A stretch of DNA of 64,000 nucleotides from Pictodentalium vernedei (taxonomy: Eukaryota > Mollusca > Scaphopoda > Dentaliida > Dentaliidae). Both the position numbers and the translations under genes were made by a program. The stretch spans positions 455,266,287 through 455,330,286 of the forward strand of contig CM062296.1 in NCBI GenBank assembly GCA_031216915.1. Direction: 5' to 3'. Shown here piece after piece: positions 11,690-22,948 of the stretch. The notes beneath the pieces were generated by a model. The model had not been told where the DNA came from. It worked only from the letters and a program-made list of their open reading frames with translations, and did no database searches. Every line of letters begins with the position of its first letter. Positions within the stretch are counted from its first letter, which is position 1.

Positions 11690-12036
11690 TATGTGTATCT
11701 CTGTTTGCTGGTGTAATTGTTCTAGTTAGTTGAGTCGGTCGGGGCAGGCAAAAGCAGCGAGCTTGAATAAATAATTTGTGAAGCGAAAATCATGCAGTGC
11801 GCTGCTTTCAATTACTGTGTAATCTACTACAATTTCTGCACCTGTTTGTAAATATATATATGACATCTCTCACCATCTTCATCAAACATTGTCATTATAT
11901 TTTATTGTACATATTCTTGACAGCACGATTATGCATTCTTATTTCGAAACTTCATATTGCTCACTAGAACCTCATTCATCAGTACTGAACTTCGGAACTA
12001 ACATTGGAACTTGCCCTCGCCTCCCCATACAACACT

Positions 12037-12806
12037 ATGGCTAACAAGATTACTCTGGATGAAATTCAAAGCAACGATTCTTTTGATTTCATTAGTAAGT
12101 TCAATACAACTGTCATTGGTAATTCCAATGATGAGCCCCGTCCAGCATTCGCTATTGATAGAGATTGTCGCAAGTCCTATAGCCCGAAAGAATTTGAAAC
12201 GACTGTAGTAAATGAAAATAAAACTCTGTCTTTACTCAACATGAATTGTCGAAGTCTGAACGCTAACTGGGATAAGTTCCATAACTTAATTTGCGATCTC
12301 CAGCCATCATTCAACTTTCTAGACATTGTTGGAATAACAGAAGTGTTTGATGTCGGAAATAATGAGTAAACCCTCGAAGGCTATCATCGGCTAGAAACCC
12401 ACCTGCGCCCCGACCGAGACGATGGCCGAGGAGGAGTTGCCATATTCGTAAAAGAGTGTATAGGCTACAAAATCCGTAATGATCTCTCAGTTTTTATCCC
12501 ACATGTTTTTGAATCCCTGTTTATAGAAGTTACATCCAAACATAAATGTATAGTTGGTATAATTTTTAGACCCAACACAGCCTCGAAAGCCGACCTTGAC
12601 TTGTTTCTGGAAACGCTTACACAGTTGATCAGTAAGATAAATAATGAAAATAAAAAGGCCTAGTTGATGGGAGATTTTAATATTGATCTTCTTAGTTTTG
12701 GTAGCCATAACAAAAGTAACCAATTTATTGATTTCATGTTTAGTGCAGATTTCATGCCCGACATCACAAAACCAACAAGAGTTACAGATTATTCTGCGAC
12801 ACTAAT
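12037..12806 (+). pseudogene. LINE ORF2, endonuclease part
   Basis: Apurinic-type endonuclease motifs appear in order: LLNMNCRSLNANWDKF, VGITEVF, RGGVAIFVKE, VGIIFRPNT and MGDFNIDLL. The last motif, DHIFCN...SDHFATF, falls beyond the inserted element at 15,990. I chose ATG 12,037 (MANKITLDE) because the longer frame begins with a TTG codon. In-frame stops lie at 12,367 and 12,661. The domain nicks target DNA to prime reverse transcription. Confidence 0.85.
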
Positions 12807-12867
12807 TAGTCTGTGTGAAACACACAGACTATTGTTTTTGCAACCGTGCTTTTTCTTCTTTTTTTCT

Positions 12868-12921
12868 TCTTATTTCTTCTTCTTCTTCTTCTTCTTCTTC
12901 TTCTTCTTCTTCTTCTTCTTC
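12868..12921. repeat. (TTC)n microsatellite
   Basis: A pyrimidine microsatellite of TTCTTC units directly after the Helentron 5' hairpin. It translates into serine or phenylalanine runs, so the open frames over it are artefacts. Confidence 0.9.
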
Positions 12922-13090
12922 TCCTGTCTTCTGTCTTCTGTCTTCTCATCACTTTTTTGTCCGCAAGATAACTCGAAAACGAATTGCCCTATCTCGTTGA
13001 TTTTTGGCATGCTGATAGACAGCCACAAGTTGTCGGCCACCTATGTTTTTCAGATTCCTGCGGTATCAGGGGTGTCTGTAGGGGTGTTTT

Positions 13091-15590
13091 GAAAGTGGGT
13101 CACGCCCATATCTCAGGCGTGGTATGACCTACAGACCTGGGACCAACACCAAATGAGTCGACATTCGATGGAGGTTCAAAATATGGGTCAAGGTCACGAA
13201 GGTCATCTAGGGGTCATTGAGTGCATTTTTCAGAATTGCTGGAAATCACATTTTTTGACCCCCTAAAGTATTCCTGACGAACACACATGCATTTTGACGT
13301 AAAAAAGTGGGCGTGGCCAATTTTTTTGAAAGTGGGTCACGCCCATATCTCAGGCGTTGTATGACGTATGGACCTGGGACCAACACCAAATGAGTCGACA
13401 CTTGATGGAGATTCAAAATATGGGTCAAGGTCACGGAGGTCACCTAGGGGTCATTGAGTGCATTTTTCAGATTTGCTGGAAATCACATTTTTGACCCCTA
13501 AAGTATTCCTGACATACACACATGCATTTTGACGTAAAAAACAGTGGGCGTGGTAAAAATTTTTGAAAGTAGGTCACGCCCATATCTCAAGCGTGGTATG
13601 ACCTACGGACCTGGGACCAACACCAAATGAGTCAACACTCGATGGAGGTTCAAAATATGGGTCAAGGTCATGAAGGTCATCTCGGGGTCATTGAGTGCAT
13701 TTTTCAGAATTGCTGGAAATCACATTTTTTTGATCCCCTAAAGTATTCCTGACATACACACATGCATTTTGATGTAAAAAAAAGTGGGCATGGCCAAAAA
13801 TTTTGAAAGTTGGTCACGCCCATATCTCAGGTGTGGTATGGCGTATGGACCTGGGATCAACACCAAATGAGGCGATGCTTGATGGAGATTCAAAATATGG
13901 GTCAAGGTCACAGAGGTCACTTAGGGGTCATTGAGTGCATTTTTCCGAATTGCTGGAAATCACATTTTTTGACCCCCTAAAGTATTCCTGACGTACACAC
14001 ATGCATTTTGACGTAAAAAAAGTGGGCGTGGCCTTTTTTTTTGAAAGTGGGTCACACCCATATCTCAAGCGTGGTATGACCTACGGACCTGGGACCAACA
14101 CCAAATGAATCGACACTCAATGGAGGTTCAAAATATGCGTGAAGGTCAAGGAGGTCAACTAGGGGTCATTGAGTGCATTTTTCAGAATTTTTGGAAATCA
14201 CATTTTTTGACCTCCTAAACTATTTCTTACGTACACACATGCATTTTGACGTAAAAAAAGTGTGTGTGGCCAAAATTTTTTAAATTGGGTCACGCCCATA
14301 TCTCAGGGGTGGTATGACGTATGGCCTGGGACCAACACCAAATGAGTCGACACTTGATGGGGATTCAAAATATGGGTCAAGGTCACAGACGTCACCTAGG
14401 GGTCATTGAGTGCATTTTTCAGAATTGCTGGAAATCACATTTTTTGACCCCTAAAGTATTCCTGACGTACAAACATGCATTTTTACGTAAAAAAGTGGGC
14501 GTGGCCAAAATTTTTGAAAGCGGGTCACGCCCATATCTCAGGCATGGTATGACCTACAGACCTGGGACCAACACCAAATGAGTCGATACTCGATGGAGGT
14601 TCAAAATATGGGTCAAGGTCACGGAGCTCAACTAGGGGTCATTGAGTGCATTTTTCAGAATTGCTGGAAATCACATTTTTTCGATCCCCTAAAGTATTCC
14701 TGATGTACACATATGCATTTTGACGTAAAAAAGTGGGCATAGCCAAAATTTTTGAAAGTGGGTCACGCCCCTATCTCAGGCATGGTATGATGTATGGATC
14801 TGGGACCAACACCAAATGGGTCGACACTTGATGGAGATTCAAAATATGGGTCAATGTCACAGAGGTCACCTAGGGGTCATTGAGTGCATTTTTTCAGAAT
14901 TGCTGGAAATCATATTTTTTGACCCCCAAAGTATTCCTGACGTACACACATGCATTTTGACTTAAAAAAGTGGGCGTGGCCAAAATTTTTGAAAGTGGGT
15001 CACGCCCATATCTCAAGCGTGATATGACCTACGGACCTGGGACCAACACCAAATGAGTCGACACTCGATGGAGGTTCAAAATATGGGTCAAGGTCACGAA
15101 GGTCGACTAGGGGTCATTGAGTGCATTTTTCAGAATTGCTGGAAATCACATTTTTTGACCCTCTAAAGTATTCCTGACGTACACACATGCATCTTTACGT
15201 TAAAAAAGTGGGCGTGGCCAAAAAATTTGAAAGTGGGTCATGCTGATATCTCAAGCATGGTGTGATGAATGGACCTGGGACTAACACCAAATGAGTCGAC
15301 ACTTGATGGAGATTCAAAATATGGGTCAGGGTCAAGGAGGTCACCTAGGGTCATTAAGTGCATTTTTCATAATTGCTGGAAATCACATTTTTGACACCCC
15401 AAAGCATTCCTGAGGTCCATACATGCATTTTTATGTTAAAAAAGTGGGTGTAACCAACATTTTTGAAAGTGGGTCATGCTCATATCTCAATCGTGGTATG
15501 ATGAATGGACCTGGAACTAACACCAAATAAGTCGACACTTGATGGAAATTCAAAACATGGGTCAAGTCACGGAGGACACCTAGGGGTCCG
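13091..15590 (+). repeat. 238-bp satellite, 11 units with alternating A/B types
   Basis: Unit starts (GAAAGTGGGTCACGCCCATA-like) lie near 13,091, 13,328, 13,565, 13,805, 14,043, 14,281, 14,516, 14,753, 14,991, 15,229 and 15,464, a spacing of 235-240. Odd units carry GACCTAC with CGATGGAGGTTC; even units carry GACGTATGG or a variant with TTGATGGAGATTC; the last two units are both of the second type. Every unit contains several GGTCA half-sites, including GGGTCAAGGTCA and AGGTCAcgaAGGTCA-like pairs. Confidence 0.95.
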
Positions 15591-15989
15591 CCTGAAAGAG
15601 GTCACCAAAGTCATCAAGTGCGTATTATTCAGAAATACTGGGAAATGAATTTTATTACACCTTAATGCATTTTTAAAGTTTATGAATGTATTTCATCACT
15701 CAAATTAGTGGGCAGAGCCAAAAATGTCCATTTCTGATTCGAGTATCGAACTCTTTGAATGCTGGTCACATATATGCCTTTTCTGGTTTCTTATAAATAA
15801 TTGTTCTGATTCCAGTATGAATATCTGTAAATACTGTTAACGAAAACCCATTTCTGATTTGTTTAAAAATATTTTACTCCTGAAAATAAGCCTCCATAAA
15901 TTCTCTTTCTGTATAGTTTATTCCTGATATTTTAACCCTTTTCACACAGACTTGAATTTACTGGGTGCAGTAAATTCTGTTTCTCTAGT

Positions 15990-18250
15990 TGATCATATAT
16001 TTTGCAACAGAAATGAAAATAACAAAGCAGGAATAATCATCACAGACGTGAGCGATCACTTTGCGACATTTTATGTCGACGAGGTGGCACGTCGTAGTAG
16101 TTACAGATGTAAAGAAAAATTTGAACGATCATTTAAAGAGGAGAACTCAATGAGATTCAAAAACATTGTCTATTTGCGACTTCTCAAATATATATAATGC
16201 AACTTGTCCAAATGAATCGTATGAAAATCTGATTGACAAACTCCACCAAGCCTTCAACGTCGCCTTCCCCTTGAAAAAGGCATTTGTTTCCCCCAATCTG
16301 GTAAAACGCGAGCCATGGATGACTGCCGGTCTGCTACAATCCTCATTAAATAAGGAAAAACTTCTTAGAAAAAAAACTAAAAAATCCCTCAAATTACAAT
16401 GTTGAACAATATAAAAACCTCTGTTGTGTTTTCAATCGCCTGAAACGTAGTTTGAAGACAGAATACTATAACTTTGTACTCCTGGGAAATAGACATAACG
16501 TCAATATGTCTTGGGAAATTCTTCGTAAAGCCATAAACACATCAAATCGTACCCCAAACTTACCTTACACCTTCATGGAAAAGAATATGGAAATAACTGA
16601 CTCTGAAGAAATAGCAGATAAATTCAACCTGTTCTTTGCTAACATCGGAAAAAGGTAAGCAAACAAATTCATAGTGTTAATTCCGATTCCTAGGATTACA
16701 TCAAGTTTAATAACGCCAAGTCATTTTTTATCCCACCTACAAATATACAGGAAGTCATCCTATGTGCAAGTGGTCTACGGCCAAAAATGAGTAAGGACTG
16801 TGACAACATCTCTACCAGTCTGTTAAAAAATATAATATCAGAAATAGCAGAACCATTAACACATATAATTAATCTTTCATTCTCAACTGGAAAAGTCCCT
16901 GATAAAACGAAAGTAGCAAACATCATACCAATTTTTAAGTCTGGCGATCGTAAACTCTTTACCAACTACATACCAATCAATATCCTTCCTGCTCTCTCCA
17001 AAGTTCTCGAAAAGATTATACACCGAAGACTGACCAATTTCCTAAACGAAGACAATCTAATATACCGACATCAATTTTGATTCCGCAAGGGACCTACAAC
17101 GTTTCATCCAATACTGCATCTTATAACTTTACAAAAACAAATTACAGACCAACCAAAGAGTGTACATTGTCACTTTTCCTTGATTTCTTCAAGGCCTTCG
17201 ACACGATAAATCACTCAATTCTGTTACAGAAACTGCAGTCATATGGGATAAGGGGTGTTTCCAATTCCTGGTTTAAAGACTACTTGTCTGGTCGCTCACA
17301 ATTCGTCTCATACAGGAGTAAGTACTCTGATTTCCAGCCTGTTGTCATGGGTGTCCCTCAAGGTTCTGTTCTCGGGCCCAACCTATTTCTCTTGTACATA
17401 AATGATATTAGTGAATCGACGCTTCTAAAGATACTGCCATTCGCTGATGATACAACTGCATTCACCTCTGGTAACAACCTGGACACTTTAATTGACACTA
17501 CGAATAATGAAATGTCAAAAATAAGTGATTAGTGTGCCGCTAACAAACTCCAACTGAGCTCCAGCAAAACTAAATGCATCTTGCTCCATCCACAAGGCTC
17601 AACTAATATTGCGGGTAGGCATGTTACTGTAAATAGCACAAGCATACCTTTGGTTAGTAACAACCATGACGAAATATTCATAAAATTTCTTGGCATCAAT
17701 ATGGATGAACATTTGAGTTTCAAACACCACGTCTCAGCCGTTTTTCTAAAATATCCAGGGCCAGTTATGCAATAAATAGAGCGAAAAAATACTTCCCCTC
17801 AATACCATGAAAACCCTGTATTATACCCTGATACATAGCCACTTACTATACGGGATTCAGGTCTGGGATCATATACCGGCCACTAATAGGATCTTCAAAC
17901 TCCAAAAGGCAGTTCGTATTATAGGAAATAAAAGGTATAATGCACACACCGACCCACTATTTAAAAAACTTCAAATTCTAAAATTTCAAGATCTGTTCAC
18001 ACTGCAAGTTCTCCTGTTTATGCATGACTGGTACAACAGCAGATTACCGGATTGTTTCAATGAGACCTTCAAAATATCTACAAATGCATCGGGTATGGAT
18101 ATAGGGCAATCAGGGAAACTCCAAACTTCTAAACCAAGAACACAATTTTCTGCTAAACTCCCACCACACGCATTTCGGAACTTGTGGAATCAAGTCAGGC
18201 CCCAAAAGCAAAATCTTTCCAGGCCTCAATTTAAGAGAAGAGTTTGTTGA
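15990..18250 (+). pseudogene. LINE ORF2, endonuclease end and reverse transcriptase
   Basis: After the Helentron, the endonuclease resumes (DHIFCNRNENNKAG, SDHFATF). The linker holds PWMTAGLLQSSLNKEKLLRKK. The RT follows with LPALSKVLEKIIHRRL, FLDFFKAFDTINH (motif A), MGVPQGSVLGPNLFLLYIND, LPFADDTTAF (motif C) and thumb/C-terminal sequence to about 18,250. Stops and shifts scatter it over at least four frames, for example a TAG ending the frame at 17,530. The motif set fits CR1/L2/Jockey-group LINEs. Confidence 0.85.
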
Positions 18251-18389
18251 AGAGTTTTTTTTATTCGTTCCAGTGAACAGTAAACTGTAATAACCCATGG
18301 TGTCCTGATTGCTAATAGTACAAAAAACAAATAATAGCCATCAACATATTTCTATAACAGCAAACGTCTATAATAGATCCTTTCGTTCT

Positions 18390-19170
18390 TCGCCCACGTG
18401 AGAATGAGAGAAACTATAGCCCTCACCGAATTGTTTGTTGCTTAGTGTACTACTTATTGTATTAATTATTGTACAAATTAACAAGTCGTATTCCTTGTCT
18501 ACCTCATTGTATAGTGGTGGGAGGCTACAAAAATATCAGTGGTGAATTCTCAACCCGACAAGTTTCTGTAACTCGCAAATATGGGCCGCAGGAACTGGCG
18601 ATGGATTTTCGGCCCGTGGGGGTTGGTCTTATCCAACGGTTCACGGACTGGCGGCTCATCGGCGCTTTTTGTATTCTATGTTCGTGGGGTTGATATACCC
18701 TCTCGTGCATTGGTAGCGTTTTCTCTCACAAACCGTTTACTATCCACCATAGTATTATTCCAAAAGAGGTTCTATCAATAAATCTAATGTGCCAATGATA
18801 GTAACTACAGCCCTCACCGAATTATTGCTCAGTGTATTACTTATTGTATTAATTATTGTACTAATAAACAAGTCGTATCCCTTGTCTGCAACCTTGTATA
18901 GTGGTGAGGACGACACAGAGCTATCAGTGGTGAATTCTCCGCCCGACAAGTTTCTAATCACTCGCGAATACAGGCCACAGGAACTGGCGATGGGTTTTCG
19001 GCCCATGGGGGTTGGTCTTTTTGTATTCTATACTCGGGGGGTTGATATGCACTCTCGTGTATTGGTAGCGTTTCTCTTACAAACTGTTTACTATCCCCCC
19101 ATAGTATCTTTCCAAAAAGAGATGCCATCACTAAACCTAACGAGCCAACAACACAAACCTTGCTGTCATG
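18390..19170 (+). repeat. ~400-bp two-copy direct duplication in LINE 3' region
   Basis: About 18,415-18,780 and 18,810-19,140 share CCCTCACCGAATT, TACTTATTGTATTAATTATT, CAAGTCGTAT, ATCAGTGGTGAATTCTC, GGAACTGGCGATGG and TTGGTAGCG in the same order. The small frames here are repeats of one another and not genes. Confidence 0.85.
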
Positions 19171-19308
19171 AATGTTCTTTTCGTCAAAAGGGAATGGCAG
19201 TAAGACAGCTTTTCGGGCTATGTCATTTCCTTGCAGCGCATTCATCTGTAATTTGTCTTATTGTTATCTTGTATATTTTTATGCTGCAAATAAATCAATC
19301 AATCAACA

Positions 19309-19945
19309 ACTTGTCCGCCATGATTCGGGTCGAGTGGGTCTGTTGCTGTTCAATAGCAGTGTTGTCGTTACGTGCACGAGTTGATATGATATTTGTTCTG
19401 CTCTAATTTGTTGGTCTGGGTAGGGTCAATCTCCGCGCGACACTCAGTAACAACGATGCTGGCATCTGTTCGGGGTTGGGAGGGGGGGGGGGGGGTGAAC
19501 AGACTACCCAGTACGTAGTTTTTGCCTATCCATATCCACTCTGGCGTACTCGTCTGTATGTGTTTATTTCTGTACCGCGATCGGTGTTGTAAGAATGAAC
19601 GCGATAGTCGTTCATTCTTACACCACCGATCGCGGTACAGAAAGAATTGAAATTTAGTACATACTAGATAGTCGAGGCAGGGTCAAGGTACGAGTGGCAC
19701 CCAGCAGCACACAGTACCGATGCTGGCGTCTTCTTGAGAGGAGCACGGTGAACAGAGTTTATACGCCTTGTAGCTTTTGCCTGTCTGTTTCAACTCTGAC
19801 ATGAAAGCGTGAGATTTGTGCTTGTATACGAATCAGCGTTGTCGATTTGTACGTGAAAGTGGACTTTTGTACTATGGATAGACTGAGGTTTGTGGTCTGA
19901 GGTGGGTTTTTTATGGGTTTTGCCTTTTAGTTGGTTTTTCGGACC
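19309..19945. other. Two-copy repeat and a strong palindrome, no gene
   Basis: Two diverged copies (about 19,415-19,560 and 19,676-19,830) share GATGCTGGC.TCT, GGTGAACAGA, TTTTTGCCT..CC and AACTCTG/CACTCTGG segments. A run of G residues interrupts the first copy near 19,481. This may be the 3' untranslated region of the minus-strand LINE that follows. Confidence 0.5.
19567..19643. repeat. 77-bp near-perfect palindrome
   Basis: TTTCTGTACCGCGATCGGTG followed by TGTAAGAATGAACG pairs with CGTTCATTCTTACA and CACCGATCGCGGTACAGAAA around a loop of about seven bases. Only one or two positions fail to pair. It would form a cruciform in DNA or a long hairpin RNA. Confidence 0.9.
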
Positions 19946-21374
19946 TCATTTAGTTCGGAAATGAGCTCCATATATTGGAATCAGTTTAAGGTTTTGTCGG
20001 TGATGTTTTTCAACCGCGTGTCTAACATTTCGATGTCTGCCCAGTCGTGAAGGGGTTGAGATTTGGAGAGGGGCTCGGAGAGTATGCTTAGAACGTGGTT
20101 TTGACCACGTTGAAGTTTTGTTAGGTTGTTTTACTGACATATTTGTGACGAGGGCTGGTCTGATGCAGGAGCGGGCTGGACCAAAAACGTTACTGACAAA
20201 TGGACCAAGGAAGGGCCTTGAACCTGGAGAAAATTTTGTTTTCGAACTGAAATAATGCTGTGTCCTTGCATCTGAGCGATCAATGGTCACTAGATTGCTG
20301 ATATATCGAAAAGACCTCTATGTGGACTGCCCTTGGCCATTTCGATATACCGGATTCCTATGCAGTCAGATCCTTTTCACCTTTTGACCATTTTCACGAA
20401 ATTTCATGCACCAACAAGTGTTGGGCTGCATCGGTTTTGGGTGCCACACGGGGATCCCAATAGAGGGACCCACGGGGATATTTCTCGGTGTACCATACGG
20501 TCAGTCCGCTTCTAGTCCCATGAATGATTTATAGAGTTTTAGGAGGGTGTTTTTGTTGACATTCTAGTGTTTACATCCTAACATTTTTAGGAGATTTATT
20601 CGTTTCGTGGCTCGGATTACAGAGTTGGTTATGTGAGTGTTTAGGGATAGTTTCCTGTTGATAGTTATTCTTATAAACTTGGCCTCGTCGCAAGTTTTAG
20701 TTTGATATTATAGAGTATAGGTCGATGGGTAGCACTTGGCGTGTTTTGGTAATGATTAGGTTTTGTTCAAATTGAGCTTGATGCGCCATTTCGTGCCCCA
20801 ACTTCTAGATCATCGGCAGTGTCCCGTAGTCGACATTCGATGATGTCACGGAATCTACTGGCGGTACAGAATCCCTTGTCATCGGCGGATTGGAAATACT
20901 TCAACCTGATTTCCATCCACGTTGTGGATGTCATTCACGTAGATTATAAAAAAAAAAACAGCGAACTGAGGGACAGGCTCTGAGGCGTGCGGGCCGAGAA
21001 CTCCACCTGTTCTCGCGGTAGGTACTCATTTTAATTTGCCGGTCGCTTAGTAACGAGAATATAAATTCAGAATTCTGTTGGGGAGGTTTATTTTGGCTAA
21101 TTTGTATCCCATGCCGTTTTGCCACGCTGAGTCGTACGCTTTATCGGCATCAAGTGAGAGCGCTACTCCAACTTCCCTTTGGGACAAGGGGGTCTGCGTG
21201 TGGTCAATTAGTCGATAAATATGTTCTGTGACTTTATAGTGGTTTCGGTAGGCTCTTTGTCATTTGTTAGAAAGTTAGAATGTTGGGAAAAGGGGGTCTG
21301 CATGTAGTCAGTTAGTCGATGCATATGTTCTGTGATGACCTGGTGGTTTCGGTTGGCTCTTTGTCATTTGTTAA

Positions 21375-21465
21375 CCCTTTGCCTAACCTGAAAAGCAGAC
21401 GACACTTGCAAACAAAATTCTTGAATAACTAATTTTTTTTAATTTTTTGTCTCAAAAACATAGTT
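21375..21465 (+). mobile_element. Partial TTAA MITE, left half
   Basis: It begins after TTAA (21,371-21,374) with CCCTTTGCCTAACCTGAAAA and matches the left arm of the complete copy at 21,740 up to CTCAAAAACATAG, then diverges into an ATT microsatellite. The palindromic core and right end are missing. Confidence 0.75.
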
Positions 21466-21739
21466 TATAATTATTATTATTATACTATTTTTTATGGGAA
21501 TGACTTGTGATTACCATTACTACTGAAGTAGTCCGTCAGGTGCGCGTGCGTTCGTTTCTCACGACGCCATGTGACTTTTATCGCTACTGCAATAGTGATA
21601 CAAGATCTTTCATCGCCGATTTTTTATCGCCGCTGATACCTCGGTTTGCGACTGCGTTTTTACGTAAATGGTTGATAAACAAGGAGATAGTAATAAAGAA
21701 TTGAACTGAAATGAAATAAATATTTCTAATTTTACTTAA

Positions 21740-21982
21740 CCCTTTACCTAACATGAAAAGCAGACGACACTTGCAAAACAAATTCTTGAATAACTATTTT
21801 TTTTCATTTTTTGTCTCAAAAACATAGGTTATGACCCCTCATTGGAACGAGCTCGACGAGATCGTTCCAATGAGGGGTCATAACCTATGTTTTTGAGACA
21901 AAAATGGAAAAAATAATTAAAATTAATTGGCGATTTTTGAGAATAGCGCTGGCCGGTCTTGGCCGTTCCGTTGGGTAAAGGG
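21740..21982 (+). mobile_element. Palindromic TTAA MITE, complete copy
   Basis: 243 bp flanked by TTAA on both sides (21,736-21,739 and 21,983-21,986). The ends are inverted: CCCTTTACCTAAC and GTTGGGTAAAGGG. The core is a long palindrome from GTCTCAAAAACATAGGTTAT to its complement around a short centre. TTAA target and CCCTTT ends fit a piggyBac-group MITE. A second complete copy lies at 28,160-28,404. Confidence 0.9.
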
Positions 21983-22718
21983 TTAAAAAGTTAATTTCTA
22001 GATGAGTTCGGAATTTATTAGTAATATCGCCTTCAGAAACTTTGCCCCGGCAGCTACGAAGACTGACAGATCTTTTGCTTAATGGCTTTTTGGGTTTTAT
22101 CAGGTTTGGGAATCATCACCCCCTAAGATTACTTTTCAGCATGTCGGGACGTAGCCAATCAAGAGGCAGCTGTTGAAGATGTCTGTGAGTCTGATTATAA
22201 AGGCGAGAGGGTGGGGAGAGGTCCGTTTAAGGATTTCATATGTGATTTCGTCTTCACCCGGCGACGAGGAGTTGTTTTACGTTTTTACATCTACGCAGGC
22301 GATGTTGGGGTCCGTAAGGTCATCATCGTCGCCTGGTTCAGCTTCTAATGTAGAACTGGGTTCGTAAATGTGTTTGTTGTGGTTGACAAACTCAGTGACT
22401 TCGTTTTTGAAGTCGTCGAAGAAGTTGACGCCTTTATGCGTTTTTTTCCGCGAGAAATTCGGAAAAGATGTCAGCCTTTGCCTTGTCAAGTCCGATTAAG
22501 GGGAGAAGCTGTTTGATTTTGAACTTTTTTGGTCTGTTAGGAGTATGAAACTATCCAGAAACGTTTTGGGGTCTCGTTGGCCGTTCATTTTCCCCATAAC
22601 ACCCTCCCACCGTTCGTGGTTTTCGTTTTTCATTGCCTTTTTAACTTCGCCGTGGAGGTGGTTGTAGATGGCGTTGAGATCAGCCTTTCTCTATGACTCG
22701 CGTTTGCTATTTTAGGCT

Positions 22719-22723
22719 ATAAA
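22719..22723 (+). repeat. Gypsy target-site duplication, left
   Basis: ATAAA, repeated at 58,463-58,467. The uninterrupted target CTATAAATGCTTTTCC can be read in the related LINE copies near 59,211 and 59,326. Confidence 0.85.
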
Positions 22724-22948
22724 TGTTGATACGGGTCGTTTGATACTAACAGGATTGAATGTCTTCTGCTTGCAGGCAGATGTTTCAGATATGAATAAGT
22801 GAATTGACGGACACAAATTCTGAACTGCATCAAGTTTAATTCACGACATGACGACTCACTCTATTACACATAAAGAGTGAGAATAGGCAATCAGCCTTAC
22901 AACAATAAAATAACAAAATCTCGACTCCTGATACTTTACCCATTAACA
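22724..22948 (-). repeat. Gypsy 3' LTR
   Basis: 225 bp, beginning TGTTGAT and ending ATTAACA on the plus strand, so it is bounded by TG...CA with short inverted ends. The adjacent internal sequence on the minus strand is AAAAGGGGA, a purine tract that would prime plus-strand DNA. The other LTR matches it at a few percent divergence by eye. Confidence 0.9.

Larger units (their letters stand above)
12807..15989 (+). mobile_element. Helentron-like element with (TTC)n and 238-bp satellite core
   Basis: The insertion point is exact to within one or two bases because it splits the LINE endonuclease: CTAAT before, TGATCATATATTTTGC after. The 5' end is the hairpin AGTCTGTGTG-AAA-CACACAGACT (12,808-12,830). 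The 3' side has CACACAGACT (15,943-15,952), the inverted copy of the 5' terminus, followed by the hairpin AATTTACTG-GGTG-CAGTAAATT and TCTCTAG. No target duplication is visible. An asymmetric inverted repeat with a 3' hairpin and T/T-type insertion are hallmarks of Helentron/Helitron2 rolling-circle elements. It is non-coding and so depended on other elements to move. Confidence 0.85.
11760..19308 (+). mobile_element. LINE, CR1/Jockey-group, nearly full length, split by a Helentron
   Basis: A plus-strand non-LTR retrotransposon with a leader (about 11,760-12,036), an ORF2 with endonuclease and reverse transcriptase, and a 3' region ending in AAATAAATCAATCAATCAA (about 19,289-19,307), the short-repeat tail usual for CR1/L2-type LINEs. 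A 3.2-kb Helentron-like element splits the endonuclease, and a two-copy duplication lengthens the 3' region. It is dead by stops and frame changes. The left border is approximate because no target duplication was found. Confidence 0.8.
19946..22718 (-). pseudogene. Old LINE (third family), RT half, minus strand
   Basis: The minus strand encodes decayed RT: a linker with RDPKTFLDSF-like and LFAEFLS-like text near 22,350-22,600, LSLDADKAYDSAWQ-like motif A near 21,130, and C-terminal text such as RPFLGPFVSNVFGPA near 20,200. The linker has a second copy at 58,730-59,170, which confirms the repeat. Many stops. It contains a ~105-bp duplication (21,181-21,372) and three MITE copies. It is the base layer into which the Gypsy inserted at 22,719-22,723. 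Confidence 0.65.

Noticed and set aside
12815-13092. Serine- or phenylalanine-run open frames
   Set aside because: Produced by the (TTC)n microsatellite after the Helentron hairpin; no domain outside it.
12807-15989. Canonical Helitron (5'-TC, A/T insertion)
   Set aside because: The 3' hairpin plus CTAG would allow it, but the 5' end is not TC and the inverted copy of the 5' terminus near the 3' end fits Helentron/Helitron2 better.
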